64,000 bases of DNA from Desulfobotulus mexicanus (GTDB lineage Bacteria > Desulfobacterota > Desulfobacteria > Desulfobacterales > ASO4-4): positions 1-64,000 of the forward strand of contig NZ_VDMB01000019.1 of NCBI RefSeq assembly GCF_006175995.1. Reading direction: 5' to 3'. Within the stretch, counting starts at the first letter, position 1; each line of letters starts with the position of its first letter. Below are positions 60,429-64,000 of the stretch, piece after piece. The notes beneath the pieces were generated by a model. It had not been told where the DNA came from. It saw only the letters and a list, made by a program, of their open reading frames with translations, and made no database searches. The translations under genes were made by a program, and so were the position numbers.

Positions 60429-61265
60429 TCAGAAACCGCCGTAACTGTGCAGTCCGGGAAGAAAGTTAACACCAAAATAGGTAAACATCACCGCAGCAAA
60501 ACCCAAGATAGACAGCCAGGCAATTTTCTTACCCGTCCAGGAACGCATAAGCCGCGCATGGAGCAGCACAGCATAAATAATCCATGTGATCAGAGACCAG
60601 GTTTCCTTGGGATCCCATGACCAGTAACTGCCCCAGGCGGAGTTGGCCCAGACCGAGCCGGTAATGATACCCAGAGAAAGAAAAAGAAAACCAAACACCA
60701 CCATGCGATAGGTCAGATCATCCAGTATCTCCGGAGCCGGAAGACGACTTCGCCAGCCCTTGTTGCTGTCCTCACCCGGATGAATAAGAAACATTATACT
60801 GGTGGCAAAGGCCAGTGCAAAGCCCGCATAACCAAGAAAACAGGTAACAACATGGATTGTCAACCAGTTGCTCTTCAGGGCAGGTACCAGGGGACGGATC
60901 TGATCACTGATATTGGGAGACAGGGAGGCATAGGCGATGGCAAGAAAAATAAGAGGCCCAAAAAAAGCCCCCACTTCCCTCCGGCCCGTCTTCCACTCCA
61001 CAAAGAGATAAAGGGCAGCCATGGTAAGGGAAAAGAAGACAAGGGATTCATAGAGGTTGGATAAGGGAATACGCCCGATACCCATCTGATAACTTTCAGC
61101 CCAACGCAGACAGAACCCTGCAACATTACCAAGCAAGCCCGCCCACAGCAGAGCAGTAGCCCCCTTACCCCAGGCGGGCTTATGGAAAATCCAGGCCGAT
61201 ATATACAAAAGGGCTGCTGCACCGTACACATAAGTGACAATGGAAAGAATAAGAGAACTGTTCAT
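60429..61265 (-). CDS. ccsB: Cytochrome c biogenesis protein CcsB/CcsA (haem handling)
   Basis: This 278-residue membrane protein has about eight helices and the Trp-rich haem-binding signature [15 protein letters not shown] (about 212-226) with conserved histidines around it ([23 protein letters not shown]). It is the membrane part of the system II apparatus that moves haem out and attaches it to apocytochromes c. The gene lies 53 bases downstream of resB, which encodes its partner. AAGGA precedes the ATG. Confidence 0.93.
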   Translation of the reverse strand: MNSSLILSIVTYVYGAAALLYISAWIFHKPAWGKGATALLWAGLLGNVAGFCLRWAESYQMGIGRIPLSNLYESLVFFSLTMAALYLFVEWKTGRREVGAFFGPLIFLAIAYASLSPNISDQIRPLVPALKSNWLTIHVVTCFLGYAGFALAFATSIMFLIHPGEDSNKGWRSRLPAPEILDDLTYRMVVFGFLFLSLGIITGSVWANSAWGSYWSWDPKETWSLITWIIYAVLLHARLMRSWTGKKIAWLSILGFAAVMFTYFGVNFLPGLHSYGGF

Positions 61266-61318
61266 CGCTATTCCTTATTGTTATGAAATAAAATCCGCTT
61301 CCACAGAATTCTGACGGT

Positions 61319-62695
61319 TCAGATCTTTTTCAGGTTTTCCTCAATTTTTACAAGCCGCTGCTTCAGGGCATGCTGACCCCGGTTGGCAGTTCCTCCAACC
61401 GTGTACTGTACACCACCTTCTTCCCTGCTTTCCAGAAGCACAAAAATCCTTCTGTGGGAAAGATAAAAGACAACCCAGCATCCCAGAAGCATAAGGGTAA
61501 AGCCAAGATAAACCAGAACCACACCGGGATCTTTACTTACCTGAAGGCCTGTAAAGTAAAGAGGCTCATAATCATTTATTTCTATGGCAAAGCCCCGTTC
61601 TCCCATACGCATACGGTCAAAGCCCGGATGTCTCCGGGGCAGCACCAGGGTTTCCCTTTTGCCTTCGGCGGACTCATAGAATCCCAGAAAAGTCGGTCCC
61701 AGCCTGTGACCCCTTAACTGGAAATTATCCATAAAATTCATGAGAACAATATGCCCCTCCGTAAAGGGCACAGAAAAAGGCTCCCGAACCTCACCCGTCA
61801 TGAGAATGGGTTCCCCATCTTCTGGGATCAGTTTAAGGGAAACGGAACGGGCAGCAGCAGTCCCGTAACTGGACTGATACATGCGAACCCCCTGATAGGT
61901 CAGGGGATGGTTCACACGGATATCTTCCGTAAGAATTTCCTTACCATCCCTGTCCAGAAGGGTAAGGGTGGAGCGATATTCTCTGGGCGTTCCGTCGGGA
62001 TAGAAGCCCACGTAAAAAGAATCACAGCGGATGGAAAAACCGGTATCCTTGGTTCCTCCTCCGCCCCTGAGCCTTATTTCATGGGCTGTATCACCTTCGG
62101 GAATGTTCACAAAGCCGGAAAACCCGAAAAGGGAACCCACAAGACCACCCACAAGGAGAAGAAGCACACTCAGATGAACAGCATAAACCCCAAGCCTTGT
62201 CCAGCGTCCGAATTCACCATGCACCAGCCGTGCATCGCCATCCCTTTCCACACCGGTACGGATTCCCCAGCCCCCCAGTGCATCAAGGGCTTTTTTTTCT
62301 GCTTTGTCCAGATCTTCCTTCAGAACAAAAACAGCCGCATTATCAAGCTTCCTGACCCTTTCCAAACGGGGAGGACGGGGAGTTTTCCGCACCCATCGCC
62401 ACACGGCGGGCAGACGCTCAAGGCTACAGACAATCAGATTGACTGCCAGCAGCAGAAGAAGCAGCTGGAACCACCATGAATTGTACATGTCATGCAGAAA
62501 CAGAAATGAGGATATCTGTGCCCAAAGTCCTTCCCCGACCTCTGGTCGGGCACCGGGTCTCTGGGGAATGAGGGTTCCCACCACCGAGGTTGCAGCAAGC
62601 AGCAGCAGCACAATAATGGAGAGTTTTATGGATGCAAACATCATCCAGACCTGCCGTATAACACCTTCTTCTTCTACAGCCCTGTTCTTTTCCAT
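61319..62695 (-). CDS. resB: Cytochrome c biogenesis protein ResB
   Basis: This 458-residue protein has membrane helices at about 20-42, 75-95, 165-187 and 390-412 and a large periplasmic domain between helices 3 and 4. The ResB pattern is visible in SIKLSIIVLLLLAATSVVGT, NLIVCSLERLPAVW and LTYQGVRMYQSSYGTAA. With CcsB it forms the system II haem-delivery complex. It is the first gene of the resB-ccsB-murA-comEC-TIGR02757 run. Multihaem cytochromes typical of such anaerobes would be its clients, though none is in the window. Confidence 0.93.
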   Translation of the reverse strand: MEKNRAVEEEGVIRQVWMMFASIKLSIIVLLLLAATSVVGTLIPQRPGARPEVGEGLWAQISSFLFLHDMYNSWWFQLLLLLLAVNLIVCSLERLPAVWRWVRKTPRPPRLERVRKLDNAAVFVLKEDLDKAEKKALDALGGWGIRTGVERDGDARLVHGEFGRWTRLGVYAVHLSVLLLLVGGLVGSLFGFSGFVNIPEGDTAHEIRLRGGGGTKDTGFSIRCDSFYVGFYPDGTPREYRSTLTLLDRDGKEILTEDIRVNHPLTYQGVRMYQSSYGTAAARSVSLKLIPEDGEPILMTGEVREPFSVPFTEGHIVLMNFMDNFQLRGHRLGPTFLGFYESAEGKRETLVLPRRHPGFDRMRMGERGFAIEINDYEPLYFTGLQVSKDPGVVLVYLGFTLMLLGCWVVFYLSHRRIFVLLESREEGGVQYTVGGTANRGQHALKQRLVKIEENLKKI

Positions 62696-63098
62696 CAGGC
62701 CCTTTCTTTCTAATACTCAAAAACAAAGATTTCGGGACTAAAAAACTCCGTTTGCCGAAAACAACTCCGGACATTCCAGATGAAAAGAGATGTCCGTCTG
62801 ATATTTTAAAGATAAAGAATTGTGTCCTGTCAGGGAAAGGCGGCAAAAAAACTCAGGCACGGGATAAAAAATACTGGAAGCCGGGGCAGCTCAAGGGGTT
62901 CAGGATACGGCCCCAAAAACCACTGTCTACCTAACAGAAGCCTTCTTCTTGCGCAAGTCAGTGCTTAAAATCTCCTTATCCATTTTGATTGACAGACAGA
63001 CTGCATGACCTTAGTTTCTGCGGAATACAAAGAATGACACGGCTAAAAATTTACATTATTTTACAAAACCTACCCCATCTGATCAGGAGACCTGTTTA
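62696..63098. other. 403-base divergent intergenic region between resB and the ABC gene
   Basis: This holds the promoters of resB (leftward) and of the ABC ATPase gene (rightward). A TTGACA at about 62990 is followed 17 bases later by TAGTTT, a weak sigma-70-like candidate for the ABC gene. An open frame at 62752-62934 has no ribosome-binding site or likeness. No repeat or RNA gene is evident. Confidence 0.4.
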
Positions 63099-64000
63099 AT
63101 GATTGAAGTTACAGAACTGAGCAAAGGGTTCAGTGGGAAAAAAGCAGTGGATTCCATCTCCTTCAGCGTTGACAAGGGAGAAATACTTGGTTTTCTTGGA
63201 CCCAACGGCGCAGGCAAGTCCACCACCATGCGCATGATCACAGGTTATCTGCCACCCGATTCAGGCACCGCTGTCATAGATGGTTTTGACATTCTCAGGC
63301 AACCCATAGAGGCCAGAGCCAGGCTGGGCTACCTCTCGGAAACGGCACCTGTGTATCCGGAAATGACAGTCCGGGAATTCCTGCTTTTCTGTGCGGAAGT
63401 GAGGGGCTTTTCCGGAAAAAACCGGGACAGGGCCGCCGATGTCGCCATGGACAGATGTTTTCTTGCAAGTGTGGTACACCAGCCCATCCACACCCTTTCC
63501 AAAGGATACAGACAGCGTGTCAGTTTTGCCCAGAGCATTCTCCATGATCCCGCCTATCTGATTATGGATGAACCCACAGACGGCCTCGATCCCAACCAGA
63601 AGCATGAGGTCCGGCAGATGATACAGGCCATGGGAGAAGCCAAGGCCATTCTCATTTCCACCCATATCCTAGATGAGGTGGAAGCCCTCTGTCCCAGAGC
63701 CATCATCATTGCAGAAGGACGTATTGTGGCCGATGACAGCCCGGAAAACCTCAGGCGTCAGGACCCTGACTACGGAGCCTGCAGCCTCACCCTGAAAAAC
63801 CAGCCCCCTGCCGGACTGATGGAAAAACTACAAACTATTGGTGATGTGAGAAAAGAAACTCCGGCCAAAGATACTGATAGTGTAAGGCTCCACATCCAGC
63901 CCAGACAGCATCAGCCGGACTTTTCTTCACAGATCGAAGGCATATGCCGCAGGTCCGGAGCTGACATCAGTGAGCTTTTCATTTCGCAGGGAAGGCTGGA
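63099..64000 (+). CDS. ABC transporter ATP-binding protein, GldA-like, cut by the window end
   Basis: AGGAGA nine bases before ATG 63099 gives the start. The frame runs open to the window edge, about 300 residues. It has Walker A GFLGPNGAGKSTTMRMITG (residues about 32-50), a Q-loop region LGYLSETAPVYPEMTVREFL, the signature TLSKGYRQRVSFAQ, Walker B YLIMDEPTDGLDP and the H-loop ISTHILDEVEAL. The signature motif reads LSKGY in place of LSGGQ, as in GldA and related ABC-2 exporters. A permease gene should follow outside the window. The length beyond 250 shows a C-terminal extension, also usual for that group. Confidence 0.92.
   Translation, partial: MIEVTELSKGFSGKKAVDSISFSVDKGEILGFLGPNGAGKSTTMRMITGYLPPDSGTAVIDGFDILRQPIEARARLGYLSETAPVYPEMTVREFLLFCAEVRGFSGKNRDRAADVAMDRCFLASVVHQPIHTLSKGYRQRVSFAQSILHDPAYLIMDEPTDGLDPNQKHEVRQMIQAMGEAKAILISTHILDEVEALCPRAIIIAEGRIVADDSPENLRRQDPDYGACSLTLKNQPPAGLMEKLQTIGDVRKETPAKDTDSVRLHIQPRQHQPDFSSQIEGICRRSGADISELFISQGRL

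Noticed and set aside
62752-62934. 60-codon plus-strand frame before the ABC gene
   Set aside because: No ribosome-binding site, no likeness, and it lies where the divergent promoters should be.
1-64000. CRISPR arrays, tRNA or rRNA genes, c-di-GMP riboswitches
   Set aside because: I looked for regularly spaced direct repeats, cloverleaf-like segments and GEMM-type motifs, especially in the long gaps, and found none I could support by eye; a covariance-model scan would settle this.

Overview
The window looks like a chromosomal segment of a Gram-negative, motile, strictly anaerobic bacterium, most likely of the Desulfobacterales (sulfate-reducing deltaproteobacterial lineage). The reasons are mixed. 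It carries a tungsten-type aldehyde:ferredoxin oxidoreductase, a ResB/CcsB (system II) cytochrome c maturation pair, a class I iron-sulfur fumarase, an outer-membrane OmpA repertoire, the TIGR03545/TIGR03546 pair, and an unusually dense set of hybrid histidine kinases, some with the Cys-rich tail seen in such organisms. No rRNA marker is present, so the assignment is inference from gene content. TTG start codons with good Shine-Dalgarno sequences recur (starts near 16321, 24587, 25571, 33173 and 51237).

Layout. 0-2.5 kb: the 5' part of an IS200/IS605 element and an AAA-ATPase/PD-(D/E)XK protein, both accessory. 2.9-23.2 kb: a 20-kb signalling island, all on the + strand: five histidine kinases (four hybrid and one REC-first), a REC/degenerate-GGDEF/EAL phosphodiesterase, a stand-alone Hpt protein, a response regulator with a Cys-rich tail, a periplasmic ligand-binding protein, a FIST-domain sensor translationally coupled to a kinase, and an aldehyde oxidoreductase embedded among them. 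23.2-33.2 kb: a methyltransferase, a small membrane protein, a VapBC-type pair, a motAB-PilZ operon, an RNase II, a diverged Toprim-primase-like protein, an OmpA protein, purB and a YkgJ-type protein. 33.4-44.3 kb: a flavoprotein dehydrogenase, the TIGR03545/TIGR03546 pair, an MscS channel and sbcDC. Two related, inverted, non-coding elements with terminal inverted repeats lie at 35.1 and 38.9 kb. 44.3-46.5 kb: a small integron-type cassette region without an integrase, with two well-formed attC sites and one doubtful one; it holds a RhuM-type gene, a membrane protein gene and gene fragments. 46.6-62.7 kb: mainly minus-strand housekeeping genes (OmpA, DjlA-like, fumarase, MscS, PilB/GspE, response regulator next to a wrecked kinase, RimK-like ligase, TIGR02757, comEC, murA, ccsB, resB). 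From 63.1 kb: an ABC transporter ATPase that runs off the end.

How the genes work together. The kinases, the Hpt protein and the receivers of the first 23 kb have the parts of multi-step phosphorelays. One output is visible in the sequence: c-di-GMP breakdown by the EAL protein. A PilZ protein sharing an operon with the motAB stator genes is a plausible receiver of that second messenger, linking the island to flagellar motility. The ligand-binding protein next to a membrane kinase and the FIST protein next to a soluble kinase look like sensor-plus-kinase pairs. This wiring is inferred from gene order and domains. The most unusual sequence-level structures are the paired hairpin-rich elements around 35-39 kb and the cassette region at 44.7-46.5 kb, where start and stop codons lie inside recombination core sites.
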